From NCBI GenBank assembly GCA_963804005.1, contig CAWDOP010000009.1, positions 1 through 64,000 on the forward strand: 64,000 nucleotides of DNA. The letters run 5' to 3'. Below the pieces are notes generated by a model. It ran no database searches and was not told the DNA's origin. It was given only the letters and a program-made list of their open reading frames with translations. This stretch comes from JAGXRK01 sp963804005 (GTDB lineage Bacteria > Bacteroidota > Ignavibacteria > Ignavibacteriales > Ignavibacteriaceae). The position numbers were made by a program, and so were the translations under genes. Of the stretch, positions 56,192-64,000 are shown in pieces; position 1 is the first letter of the stretch, and every line of letters starts with the position of its first letter.

Positions 56192-57097
56192 TTAATTCTT
56201 ACTAGCTTCAAATAAAATTTTCTTTTCGCGTTCAGTTAAATTCTGGTAGCCACTCTGACTGATCTTATCTAGTATTTTGTCAATCTCTTCTTGTGTAACT
56301 TCAACTTTTTTGTCTTTATCGGAATTGATGTCATGATATTTTGCTTCCTGAATTTTATCATCACGATTAAAAATATTAAATATTGAACTTGATGAAGAAG
56401 CAGAGCTTTTAAATTTATTTCTTCTGATCATACTCTTTAGATCAATGTTACTTGATTTATCAAACCAGATGAAGAGAAAACCTGCGAGCGCTCCACCAAG
56501 ATGTGCAAGATGGGCAATGTTGCTTTGTGCACTGTTTATAGCTAGAAATTCGAATACGATTAAAAATCCAATAAGATATTTCGCTTTTACCGGAATAAGG
56601 AAATAAAGGAAAATATATCTATTGGGGAAAAATAATGCGAACGCTATCAATACACCAAAGACAGCACCTGAAGCACCGATTGTTGGAGCAGCAACTGCTC
56701 CTAATAATGGAGATAAAAATAAATGACATAATCCTGCAACAACACCGGAAGTTAAATAAAAGATGAGAAACTTTTTAGAGCCCCACATATTTTCGATTTC
56801 CATTCCGAACATCCACAATGCGAACATATTAAAAAAGATATGACTAAAATCGCCATGCATAAATTGATATGTTATTAATTGCCAGGGATAAAATGAAGCA
56901 TCAGAGAACGTACCAATCGGAATAAGAGCAAAATACTTTAACAGAACCTGACTTAGTACAAGGTCTCCTGATACAATAATTTCATTGCCGAGAATTTGAA
57001 TAAAAAACACAGCAAGATTAGTTATAAGTAAAGTCTTAATTACCGGAGGAAAAAGACTGAATCCTCCAAATCCACCTGGTCTATAATAATTGCTCAA
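56192..57097 (-). CDS. Rhomboid-family intramembrane serine protease
   Basis: 301 residues with about six membrane helices. The catalytic Ser143 lies in TIGASGAVFG and His199 in AHLAHLGGALAG; FMHGDFSHIFFNMFALWMFG is the conserved loop-helix with the HxxxN pattern. A soluble C-terminal tail of about 85 residues (KSMIRRNKFKSSASSSSS, then VEVTQEEIDKILDKISQSG) follows the core. Cleaves transmembrane substrates within the bilayer; substrates unknown. Confidence 0.92.
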   Translation of the reverse strand: MSNYYRPGGFGGFSLFPPVIKTLLITNLAVFFIQILGNEIIVSGDLVLSQVLLKYFALIPIGTFSDASFYPWQLITYQFMHGDFSHIFFNMFALWMFGMEIENMWGSKKFLIFYLTSGVVAGLCHLFLSPLLGAVAAPTIGASGAVFGVLIAFALFFPNRYIFLYFLIPVKAKYLIGFLIVFEFLAINSAQSNIAHLAHLGGALAGFLFIWFDKSSNIDLKSMIRRNKFKSSASSSSSIFNIFNRDDKIQEAKYHDINSDKDKKVEVTQEEIDKILDKISQSGYQNLTEREKKILFEASKN

Positions 57098-57189
57098 TTG
57101 AATTCCTTGTTAAACATATAAAAGTTTATCTAATAAAAAACGAAATTTAACTCCTGCTCCAATATTGTAAATAATTCAAATTGAATTAT

Positions 57190-58386
57190 TTACTTATCTG
57201 TTAAAGCCACAACACCGGGGAGAGCTTTGCCTTCTAGAAATTCTAATGACGCTCCGCCGCCTGTTGAAACGTGAGAAACTTTATCAGCTAAACCTGCTTT
57301 AGCAATTGCTGCTGCTGAGTCGCCACCGCCGATAACAGTTACTGCCCCTTTTCCTGTTACATCGGCTAATGCTTGTGCAATAGAAAAAGTTCCCTTAGCA
57401 AAATTATCCATTTCAAAAACACCCATCGGACCATTCCAAACAACAGTTTTAGATTTCAGTATCTCATCTTTAAATAAATTAATTGTTTCAGGTCCAATAT
57501 CCAATCCCATTTTATCAGCAGGAATATTATCAATCTTAACGATAGATGAAGGAGAATCGTTTTTAAATTCATCAGCTACCAAAATATCAATAGGTAATAA
57601 AAATTTTATGCCGGCTTTTTTGGCTTTTTCTAAAACCTGTTTGGCTAATTCAATTTTTTCTTCTTCAAGAAGAGATTTACCAATTTCTTTACCCTGAGCT
57701 TTGAAGAATGTGAATGCCATTCCACCACCGATAATTAAAGTATCAACTTTATCAAGCAGATTAGAAATAACGTCTATCTTACCTGAAATTTTTGCACCTC
57801 CAAGGATCGCACAATATGGTCTCGTTGGATTGGAGATAGCGCCGCCCAAATAATCTAATTCTTTTTGCATCAGATAACCGGCTGCAGCAGCTTTAATATA
57901 TTTTGTAACTCCTTCCGTTGAAGCATGTGCGCGGTGAGCGCTTCCAAAAGCATCATTAATGTATACATCACCAAGCCTGGCTAATTGCTTTGCAAATTCA
58001 GGATCATTTTTTTCTTCTTCGGAATGGAAACGAACGTTTTCAAGAATCAAAACATCACCGTCATTCATTTCATTAACCATTGCTTCTGTTTCAGCACCGA
58101 TGCAATCCGGAGCAAGTTTTACTTCTTTATTTAAAAGTTCACTTAATCTGATAGCTGTTGGTTTCAAACTATACTTGGGATTTGGTCCACCTTTAGGTCT
58201 TCCAAGGTGACTCATCAAAACTGCTTTACCGCCTTCTGAAATAATTTTTTTTATTGTAGGAAGTGATGATGTAATTCTGATATCGTCTGTAATATTTAAA
58301 TTTTCATCGAGCGGAACATTGAAATCTACTCTAACTAAAACTTTTTTACCCTTTAATTCTATATCATCAATAAAAAGCTTATTCAT
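57190..58386 (-). CDS. pgk: Phosphoglycerate kinase
   Basis: Transfers phosphate from 1,3-bisphosphoglycerate to ADP in glycolysis. 398 residues, normal length. Family motifs: VLVRVDFNVPLDEN, LMSHLGRPKGG, ILENVRFHSEE, YINDAFGSAHRAHAST, AILGGAKISGKIDV, VVWNGPMGVFE and VIGGGDSAAA. It is downstream of gap on the same strand, 106 bases apart. Confidence 0.97.
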   Translation of the reverse strand: MNKLFIDDIELKGKKVLVRVDFNVPLDENLNITDDIRITSSLPTIKKIISEGGKAVLMSHLGRPKGGPNPKYSLKPTAIRLSELLNKEVKLAPDCIGAETEAMVNEMNDGDVLILENVRFHSEEEKNDPEFAKQLARLGDVYINDAFGSAHRAHASTEGVTKYIKAAAAGYLMQKELDYLGGAISNPTRPYCAILGGAKISGKIDVISNLLDKVDTLIIGGGMAFTFFKAQGKEIGKSLLEEEKIELAKQVLEKAKKAGIKFLLPIDILVADEFKNDSPSSIVKIDNIPADKMGLDIGPETINLFKDEILKSKTVVWNGPMGVFEMDNFAKGTFSIAQALADVTGKGAVTVIGGGDSAAAIAKAGLADKVSHVSTGGGASLEFLEGKALPGVVALTDK

Positions 58387-58435
58387 AATTTCTCCAAAAA
58401 ATTATTTTTCTAATTTTGAAATATTATATAATAAA

Positions 58436-58467
58436 ATTGTCATCCCCGCAAAAGCAGGAATGACAAT
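58436..58467. repeat. Interspersed hairpin repeat between gap and pgk
   Basis: ATTGTCAT and ATGACAAT are perfect 8-bp arms around CCCCGC-AAAA-GCAGGA. It belongs to the common GTCATTCC...GGAATGAC class of bacterial interspersed hairpins. Lying between two co-directional genes, it may affect mRNA processing between gap and pgk. Confidence 0.8.
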
Positions 58468-58492
58468 TATTTTTCTCGTTATAAATTACCAG

Positions 58493-59551
58493 TTACATTT
58501 TAATAACTTTCATTACCAGTTCTGCAATTCTGTTTGAATATCCCCATTCATTATCATACCAGCTTACTATCTTAAAGAATCTCTTTTCATCTTTAAAGTT
58601 ATTCTGAAGAGTTGCAAGTGAATCATAAATTGAAGAGCGGTCGTCATGATTAAAATCAGTTGAAACAAGCTCTTCTTTGCAATAACCAAGAATTCCTTTC
58701 AGATATGTTTCAGAAGCTTTTTTAAGTAACTGATCAATCTCCTGGATAGAAGTATCTTTTTCAGTACGGAATGTTAAATCAACTGCAGAAACATTTGCAG
58801 TTGGAACTCTGAATGACATTCCGGTTAATTTACCTTTTACTTTTGGAAGAACTTCGCCCACAGCTTTAGCAGCACCTGTGGTTGAAGGAATAATATTGAT
58901 TGCAGCAGCTCTTCCACCTCTCCAATCCTTCTTTGAAGGTCCATCAACTGTTTTTTGAGTTGCTGTATATGAATGGATAGTTGTCATAATTCCAACTTCA
59001 ACCCCGATACCCTCTTTTAACATGACGTGAACAATTGGCGCAAGACAGTTTGTTGTGCAGGATGCATTGGAAATAATAGTGTGTTCAGGTTTTAACTCAT
59101 TGTCATTAACGCCTATTACAACTGTTTTCACATCTCCTTTACCTGGTGCTGTAAGTATAACTTTTTTTGCACCGGCATCAATATGACCTTGTGCTTTATC
59201 TGAACTGTTAAAAATTCCGGATGCTTCAATAACATATTCAACTCCCATTTCTTTCCATGGAAGCATTGAGGGTTCTTTAGCGGCAAGAATACATTTCGTT
59301 TCTTCGCCGTTAATAACCAGTATATCGTCTACTTCAAGATCGGATTTACTTTTTTTAGAATAAATATCGCCTTTGGAGGTTCCGTGAACAGAATCGTATT
59401 TTAACTGATAAGCAAAATATTTTGCGTCGTTAGTGATATCAACTAAAGCCACGAGGTCAATCTCTTTGCCCAGAACGCCTTTATCAGCCATAGCACGTAA
59501 TACTAATCTTCCTATTCTTCCGAAACCATTTATTGCTACTTTAACTGCCAT
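58493..59551 (-). CDS. gap: Glyceraldehyde-3-phosphate dehydrogenase, type I
   Basis: 352 residues. NAD site INGFGRIGRLVLRA, catalytic Cys165 in SNASCTTNCLAP, TTIHSYTATQKTVDG, RGGRAAAINIIPSTTGAAKAVG and WYDNEWGYSNRI are all in place. It oxidises glyceraldehyde 3-phosphate to 1,3-bisphosphoglycerate, the substrate of the kinase encoded next. Slightly longer than usual because of inserts near residues 55-75. Confidence 0.97.
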   Translation of the reverse strand: MAVKVAINGFGRIGRLVLRAMADKGVLGKEIDLVALVDITNDAKYFAYQLKYDSVHGTSKGDIYSKKSKSDLEVDDILVINGEETKCILAAKEPSMLPWKEMGVEYVIEASGIFNSSDKAQGHIDAGAKKVILTAPGKGDVKTVVIGVNDNELKPEHTIISNASCTTNCLAPIVHVMLKEGIGVEVGIMTTIHSYTATQKTVDGPSKKDWRGGRAAAINIIPSTTGAAKAVGEVLPKVKGKLTGMSFRVPTANVSAVDLTFRTEKDTSIQEIDQLLKKASETYLKGILGYCKEELVSTDFNHDDRSSIYDSLATLQNNFKDEKRFFKIVSWYDNEWGYSNRIAELVMKVIKM

Positions 59552-59771
59552 TTTTATCTCCTTTAATTGAAATTTTTGTCTATTTAAGTTTGGTAAAATT
59601 AGTTAAACAGGTGCGGATTATCAATCCAAATTGATGTGCTTTATAGTAATTTCAGTAATGTAAAACACTATTTAACAATTTTTTAATCTAACAAAAAAGG
59701 TCAATTATTTAGAAAAAAACTATATTGTGACCACTAATTATATCATTATTTTTTTACAGAATGAGGATTCT

Positions 59772-60279
59772 ATGATAAGCGCAAAAATGCAAAAAGCACT
59801 AAACACACAATTAAATGAAGAGCTTTTTTCTTCATACTTGTATCTTTCAATGGCTGCCCATTTTGAGGCAAAAAATTTAAAGGGATTTGCTAACTGGTTT
59901 AGACTTCAATCTCAGGAAGAACAAATGCACGGAATGAAGTTTTTTGATTTCATACTTCAAAAAGGTGGAAAAGTTACACTTACCCAAATTGGTGATCCTA
60001 AGACGGAATGGAAATCAATTAATGGAAGTGTTTAAAGACACATTGAAGCATGAACAAAAAATTACGGGTTTGATAAATAAATTAGTTGATGTTGCAATGC
60101 TGGAAAAAGATTATGCTACTCACACTTTCCTGCAATGGTTTGTTACTGAACAAGTTGAAGAAGAAGCAAATGTTGAAGAATTAATTCAGAAACTTGAGAT
60201 GATTGGTGACAACAAGAGCGGCTTGTATATGCTTGATAATGAGTTGGGTACGAGGGTTGCTGCTCCGGCTGTTGTGTAA
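59772..60279 (+). pseudogene. Ferritin, interrupted by one frameshift
   Basis: Stores iron as a ferric core in a 24-mer shell. The start is the ATG at 59772, after GAGGA, giving MISAKMQKALNTQLNEELFS. The ferroxidase residues E17 and the EEQMHGMKF pair are in the first frame. That frame ends after TEWKSINGSV at about 60034. The protein continues in the next frame from MEVFKDTLKHEQKITGLINK to TRVAAPAVV. The break is at about 60015-60022, one base from restoring TEWKS-(L)MEVFKDTL. As with acetate kinase, both halves are well conserved, so a base-call error is plausible. Confidence 0.88.
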
Positions 60280-60302
60280 ATTTCAATTAGTTTAAACTAA
60301 AA

Positions 60303-60323
60303 ATCCTTCCAAAATGGAAGGAT
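60303..60323. terminator. Hairpin after the ferritin gene
   Basis: ATCCTTCC-AAAAT-GGAAGGAT is a perfect 8-bp stem 24 bases after the stop codon. No run of T follows, so termination would be weak; it may instead protect the 3' end of the mRNA. Confidence 0.5.
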
Positions 60324-60386
60324 AGACGCACTATTGCGTAGTTACACTATTTATATGAAATTGCTCAACAAGAAGATAGATAACTT

Positions 60387-60830
60387 ATGATAGAAAAATT
60401 TTTATTGTTAGCTCTTTTTGGTATTGCCATGGCCCATTTAGAGGGAGTAGTTGTGGTTTATCTTCGTAAGGCACTTGGAATAATTGACTCAGAATCAAAT
60501 AGAGCATCGCTTGAAAATTTTCCCAAACGTTACATTTTTATTGAGAGAACGAGGGAAGTGGCCACAATATTGATGCTTGTAATTTTAGCTCTTTTGGTTG
60601 GAGAAACATGGCTTGAAAAGATTGTTGCCTTTCTTTGGACATTTGCTTTTTGGGACCTGTTTTATTACCTATCGCTTTACCTTTTGATTAAATGGCCACC
60701 TAATCTTACTACAATTGATGTTCTTTTTCTTATTCCTCGTCCTTGGATTGCACCAGTATGGGTCCCTATTGGAATATCATCAATCACTATCATAATTATT
60801 GCTGTTATGCATCTTTCTTCTGTCTTATAG
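60387..60830 (+). CDS. Conserved small membrane protein, unknown function
   Basis: 147 residues with four hydrophobic helices. Charged and aromatic residues look conserved: MAHLEGVVVVYLRKALG, FIERTREVATILMLVILALL, TFAFWDLFYYLSLYLLIKWPP and DVLFLIPRPWIAPVWVPIG. The ordered E-R-x-R-E, FWDxxYY and PxPWxxPVW motifs suggest a defined family that I cannot name. An attC-like site lies 47 bases after its stop, in the orientation expected for a cassette carrying this gene. Confidence 0.68.
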   Translation: MIEKFLLLALFGIAMAHLEGVVVVYLRKALGIIDSESNRASLENFPKRYIFIERTREVATILMLVILALLVGETWLEKIVAFLWTFAFWDLFYYLSLYLLIKWPPNLTTIDVLFLIPRPWIAPVWVPIGISSITIIIIAVMHLSSVL

Positions 60831-60877
60831 GGAAGGGAGATAATTAAAAAGATAGAATGATTATCATTTGTAACTTG

Positions 60878-60969
60878 ATATAACACGGCACAAAAGGTTC
60901 GTCCGCCTCTGGCGGACTCACCCAAATTTTTGCTTCGCCAAAACTTTTTTTATGCTGGGAACGTTAGGC
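60878..60969 (+). other. Solitary attC-like site
   Basis: ATATAAC (60878-60884) and GTTAGGC (60963-60969, a full GTTRRRY match) bound 92 bases that hold a TCCGCC-TCT-GGCGGA hairpin and partly complementary arms (CACAAAAGGTTCG against the CATAAAAAAAGTTTTGGCG strand). The box order fits a + strand cassette, i.e. the membrane protein gene before it. Confidence 0.42.
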
Positions 60970-61051
60970 GAAAATGGAAATTCACTAGTTGGTAAACGAA
61001 TTAATATCGGTAAGCTATTGTAATCCGAAATAAGTATTGGCTACTAAAAGA

Positions 61052-62374
61052 CTAGTTCTTTACATCCGCCAATGGAAAAGCTGTATGCCTCATCGAGTGA
61101 ACTTTATTAGCAACGGGCAAGTTTATTTCTTTACTTACTCTCTTTTCAAAATAATCTCTAAATCTTTCAACCATAAATTTTACAGGCCATGCTGCTGCTT
61201 CACCTAAAGCACAAACGGTGTTTCCTTCAATTTGGTTAGCCACTGTTATCAATAAATCAAGATCACTGGTTGAACCTTTACCGGCAATAATTCTTTTTAA
61301 AATTTTCTCGAGCCATCCGGTTCCTTCACGGCAAGGTGTACATTGACCACAGCTTTCGTGATGATAGAAATGTGCAATTCTTGCAAGTACTTCTACAAGA
61401 TCTGTATCTTCATCCATAACAATCACACCACCGGTTCCAATTGCAGAACCAACAGCCTTAAGTGATTCAGCATCCATTTTAACGCCTTCAAGCTTTTCGC
61501 CTCGTAATGGAGGCATGGAAGAACCACCCGGAATAACACAAAGAATTTTTTTATTGCCGGGAACACCGCCAGCATATTTATAAATAATATCTGTTAACAA
61601 TGTTCCGGTAGGAAGTTCATAAACGCCCGGTTTATTTACGTGTCCGCTAACACCAAATAAAATTGTTCCGGGATGCTTTGGTTCGCCAATCTTGGAAAAC
61701 CATTCCCATCCTTTACTAATAATTTGCGGTACGTTTGTAATTGTTTCAACATTATTGATTGTAGTCGGACAACCCCATAATCCATTCTGTGCCGGGAATG
61801 GAGGTTTAACTCTCGGATAACCCCTCTTCCCTTCTATTGAATTCATCAGAGAAGATTCTTCACCACATATATAAGCACCGGCACCTTTATGAATATAAAT
61901 ATCACAGAAAAAATCAGTTCCGAATTTATCTTTCATCTTTTCGCCAATGTAACCGGCAGCATAAGCATCATCCAGAGCTTTCTGCATCAGTTTTATCCAC
62001 TTATGATACTCCCCGCGGATATAGATGTAAGCAGTTTTAGCACCTATGGCATAACAGGTGATAAGTATTCCGTCTATAAGTTGATGAGGATTATATTCGA
62101 AAATTTGTCTGTCTTTAAATGAACCGGGTTCACTTTCATCACCATTGATGCACAGATATTTTGGTTTATCCGTAGTTTTCGGCATGAAGCTCCACTTCAA
62201 CCCGGCTGAAAAAGCTGCACCGCCTCTTCCTCGTAATCCGGATTTTTTAACCTGATCGATTATGTCATCGGGTGATTGAGCAAATGCTTTTTTAGCAGCT
62301 TCAAATCCATTGTTCTTTAAATAAACATCCAGGATGTGAAGATCTTTTATTTCCGGTAATAAAATTTTTTCCAT
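61052..62374 (-). CDS. nuoF: NADH-quinone oxidoreductase subunit F
   Basis: The flavoprotein of complex I that takes electrons from NADH. 440 residues. The FMN/NADH site reads GLRGRGGAAFSAGLKWSF and KYLCINGDESEPGSFKDR. GAYICGEESSLMNSIEG follows, and the [4Fe-4S] ligands are in ESCGQCTPCREGTGW with the last Cys in NTVCALGEAAAWP. Its start codon shares one base with the stop codon of nuoE (TAATG), a sign of translational coupling. Confidence 0.96.
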   Translation of the reverse strand: MEKILLPEIKDLHILDVYLKNNGFEAAKKAFAQSPDDIIDQVKKSGLRGRGGAAFSAGLKWSFMPKTTDKPKYLCINGDESEPGSFKDRQIFEYNPHQLIDGILITCYAIGAKTAYIYIRGEYHKWIKLMQKALDDAYAAGYIGEKMKDKFGTDFFCDIYIHKGAGAYICGEESSLMNSIEGKRGYPRVKPPFPAQNGLWGCPTTINNVETITNVPQIISKGWEWFSKIGEPKHPGTILFGVSGHVNKPGVYELPTGTLLTDIIYKYAGGVPGNKKILCVIPGGSSMPPLRGEKLEGVKMDAESLKAVGSAIGTGGVIVMDEDTDLVEVLARIAHFYHHESCGQCTPCREGTGWLEKILKRIIAGKGSTSDLDLLITVANQIEGNTVCALGEAAAWPVKFMVERFRDYFEKRVSKEINLPVANKVHSMRHTAFPLADVKN

Positions 62375-62856
62375 TAGTGTGCGTTCTTTAAGGATTCAAT
62401 AATTTCTTCTACTTTTTCTTTTGTGAGATTTTCATAGAAATCTTCATTTATAGCAAACATGGGAGCAGTTCCACAACTTCCCATACATTCAACTTCTTCC
62501 AAAGAGAATTTCTTATCGGCAGTAACTTCCATATTACTGATTCCAAGTTTATCCTTAACCTGATTCCAAATATCATATCCACCGCGAAGCATGCATGAAA
62601 CGTTTGTACAAACCTGAATATGATATTTGCCCATTGGTTTCTGGAAATACATTGTATAAAAAGTTACAACTCCCATTACATCGTGTGGATGCATTTCCAG
62701 AATGATTGCAACTTCTTTAATCACATCCTGTGAAATAAATCCATTTTGCTCCTGACCAATATAAAGGGCTGCCATAACTGCAGGCTGCTTAACGGGATAT
62801 TTCTTAATCTCATTATTAATTCGACTAAGGTTTTCAGCTGTAAATTTAAATTCCAT
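62374..62856 (-). CDS. nuoE: NADH-quinone oxidoreductase subunit E
   Basis: 160 residues with a thioredoxin-like fold and a [2Fe-2S] cluster held by C83 and C88 (VCTNVSCML) and C124 and C128 (ECMGSCGTAPM). Partner of NuoF in the NADH-oxidising arm of complex I. Normal length. Gene order nuoD-nuoE-nuoF is the usual one. Confidence 0.96.
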   Translation of the reverse strand: MEFKFTAENLSRINNEIKKYPVKQPAVMAALYIGQEQNGFISQDVIKEVAIILEMHPHDVMGVVTFYTMYFQKPMGKYHIQVCTNVSCMLRGGYDIWNQVKDKLGISNMEVTADKKFSLEEVECMGSCGTAPMFAINEDFYENLTKEKVEEIIESLKNAH

Positions 62857-62950
62857 AGTTTTTAAAAGTTTATGTTCAAGTTTGAATTTGTTATTTCTAA
62901 ATTATTTGGTTGAATCATAATCTTCATTTTCTTCGTAAACTCTGTTGGAG

Positions 62951-64000
62951 TTACTTATCCGCTTCACCCATAATTGGATCTATGCTGCCGATGATTGCAA
63001 CGACATCAGAAACCATGTAACCTTTAATAAGACGCGGTAAAGCCTGAAGATTATTAAACGAAGGTGATCTTATCTTACATTTCCAGGGATGACCTTCACC
63101 CTTGCTGACTAAATAAAATCCTAACTCTCCTTTCGAAGCTTCTACTGCGTGATAAATCTCACCAACAGGTGGATTAATTCCAAAATTGACAATCATAAAA
63201 TCGTGAATAAGTTCTTCCATCTTAGAATAAACATCAGTTTTATAAGGAAGAACTTTTTTAGGCTCTGCAGCGCGGACATCTCCCTCGGGCATTACATCAA
63301 GTACTTGATTTATTATTCTTGCACTTTGACGGGCTTCATCAGTTCTTACAAAATATCTGGCTAAACAATCTCCTTCACTAAAAACAGGTACTTCAAAATC
63401 AACTTTATCATATTGAAGATATGGCGTCGCTCTGCGAAGGTCCAGGTTTACACCACTAGCTCTTAAATTTGGACCGGTAAAACCAAGATCGATTGCATCC
63501 TCTTTTGTAATTGCACCAATGCCGTCAAGTCTTTCAACAAAAATCCTGTTAGTATTCAGAAGTCTTTCACATTCATCTAAGTTTGGTTCGAATTGATCAA
63601 TAAACCACTTTATCATTTTGAGGGCTTCGGGTTGAGCATCATTTGCAACACCACCAATTCTGGTGTAGCTGTTCGTAAATCTCGCACCGCAAAGAATGTC
63701 CCAAATATCCATTATTTTTTCACGTTCCCTTAAAGTCCATAAGAAAACGGTTAATGCACCAACGTCCATTGCAAAAGAACCAACGGCAACAAGGTGAGAA
63801 GCAATACGTGCAAGCTCAGCCACTATCATTCTTATATATTGAGCTCTTATGGGAACTTCTATTCCGGCTAATTTTTCAACAGCTAAAACCCATGCAACAT
63901 TATTAGCTATGGGGGAAATATAATCAAGACGATCTGTATGAGGAATATATTCATAGTATGACATATTCTCAGCCATCTTTTCGTATCCGCGATGCAAATA
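62951..64000 (-). CDS. nuoD: NADH-quinone oxidoreductase subunit D (5' end outside the window)
   Basis: The 49-kDa subunit lining the quinone pocket of complex I. The frame is open to the window edge, and its first residues, (Y)LHRGYEKMAENMSYYEYIPHTDR, correspond to the conserved quinone-site His region some 50-60 residues into the family. So the start lies beyond 64000, and the TTG at 63997 is an internal Leu codon. GARFTNSYTRIGGVAND, FTGPNLRASG and GELGFYLVSKGEGHPWKCKIR, with the C-terminal MGEADK, are typical. A 94-base gap with no gene separates it from nuoE. Confidence 0.95.
   Translation of the reverse strand, partial: YLHRGYEKMAENMSYYEYIPHTDRLDYISPIANNVAWVLAVEKLAGIEVPIRAQYIRMIVAELARIASHLVAVGSFAMDVGALTVFLWTLREREKIMDIWDILCGARFTNSYTRIGGVANDAQPEALKMIKWFIDQFEPNLDECERLLNTNRIFVERLDGIGAITKEDAIDLGFTGPNLRASGVNLDLRRATPYLQYDKVDFEVPVFSEGDCLARYFVRTDEARQSARIINQVLDVMPEGDVRAAEPKKVLPYKTDVYSKMEELIHDFMIVNFGINPPVGEIYHAVEASKGELGFYLVSKGEGHPWKCKIRSPSFNNLQALPRLIKGYMVSDVVAIIGSIDPIMGEADK

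Noticed and set aside
58319..58537. 72-codon frame across the gap between pgk and gap
   Set aside because: Its recognisable part (VIPAKAGM) is simply the translated interspersed hairpin repeat.
63949..63999. TTG at 63997 as the start of nuoD
   Set aside because: The first residues belong to the conserved HRGYEK quinone-site region, well inside the protein; the gene runs off the window.

Overview
The window is low-GC bacterial chromosome, most likely from an Ignavibacteria-like member of the Bacteroidota/Chlorobi group. The strongest clue is the C-terminal tail of the large secreted proteins (YPNPFNPST, then YDILGxEVxTLVNEEKPAG, then SGVYFYRLQAG, ending KKMxxxK). This is a type IX secretion (T9SS) type A sorting domain in the form typical of Ignavibacteria. 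No rRNA, tRNA, CRISPR array, transposase or phage gene was seen.

1-22.5 kb (+ strand): a tandem array of eight large exported proteins. Seven are paralogs of about 940-975 residues: signal peptide, DGG-repeat propeller-like half, Ig-like segment, a conserved central domain, sorting tail. The sixth gene (14425) shares only the tail. Copies are mosaics of one another. One copy (2886-5723) is broken by many indels, another by a single frameshift, and the first has a frameshifted signal peptide. Small perfect palindromes sit inside the coding sequence of several tails and are read through as extra residues.

22.5-35.5 kb: a lipoprotein; a two-gene agmatine-to-putrescine module (aguA, aguB); a MORN-like repeat protein; an NtrC-type regulator followed by a CheW-like protein; DAHP synthase; a DUF1684 lipoprotein overlapping mutS; a DUF1003 membrane protein whose frame stays open for 63 codons beyond its stop; and a HAD hydrolase.

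35.8-44 kb: the accessory part. Between about 36.5 and 41.9 kb lie seven small minus-strand genes: two methyltransferases, a UbiA prenyltransferase, two small membrane proteins, a GNAT acetyltransferase and a HEPN-like protein. They are separated by imperfect palindromes bounded by RYATAAC and GTTATRY boxes, and several stop codons fall in or against those boxes. This looks like an integron gene-cassette array with no integrase in view. A diverged ~145-bp intergenic element with an exchanged hairpin core lies at its edge and again 1.9 kb further on. A lone attC-like site follows the small membrane protein gene at 60.4 kb.

44.4-64 kb: core metabolism and housekeeping. It holds a 1200-residue GH13 protein; a FAD-dependent dehydrogenase, SDR, acetate kinase and 3-hydroxyacyl-CoA dehydrogenase; recQ; a DUF4296 lipoprotein and a rhomboid protease; pgk and gap; a ferritin; and the start of a complex I operon (nuoD-E-F, nuoD running off the window). 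Acetate kinase and ferritin each carry one frameshift. Together with the frameshifts in the secreted array, this makes indel errors in the assembly a real alternative to true gene decay.
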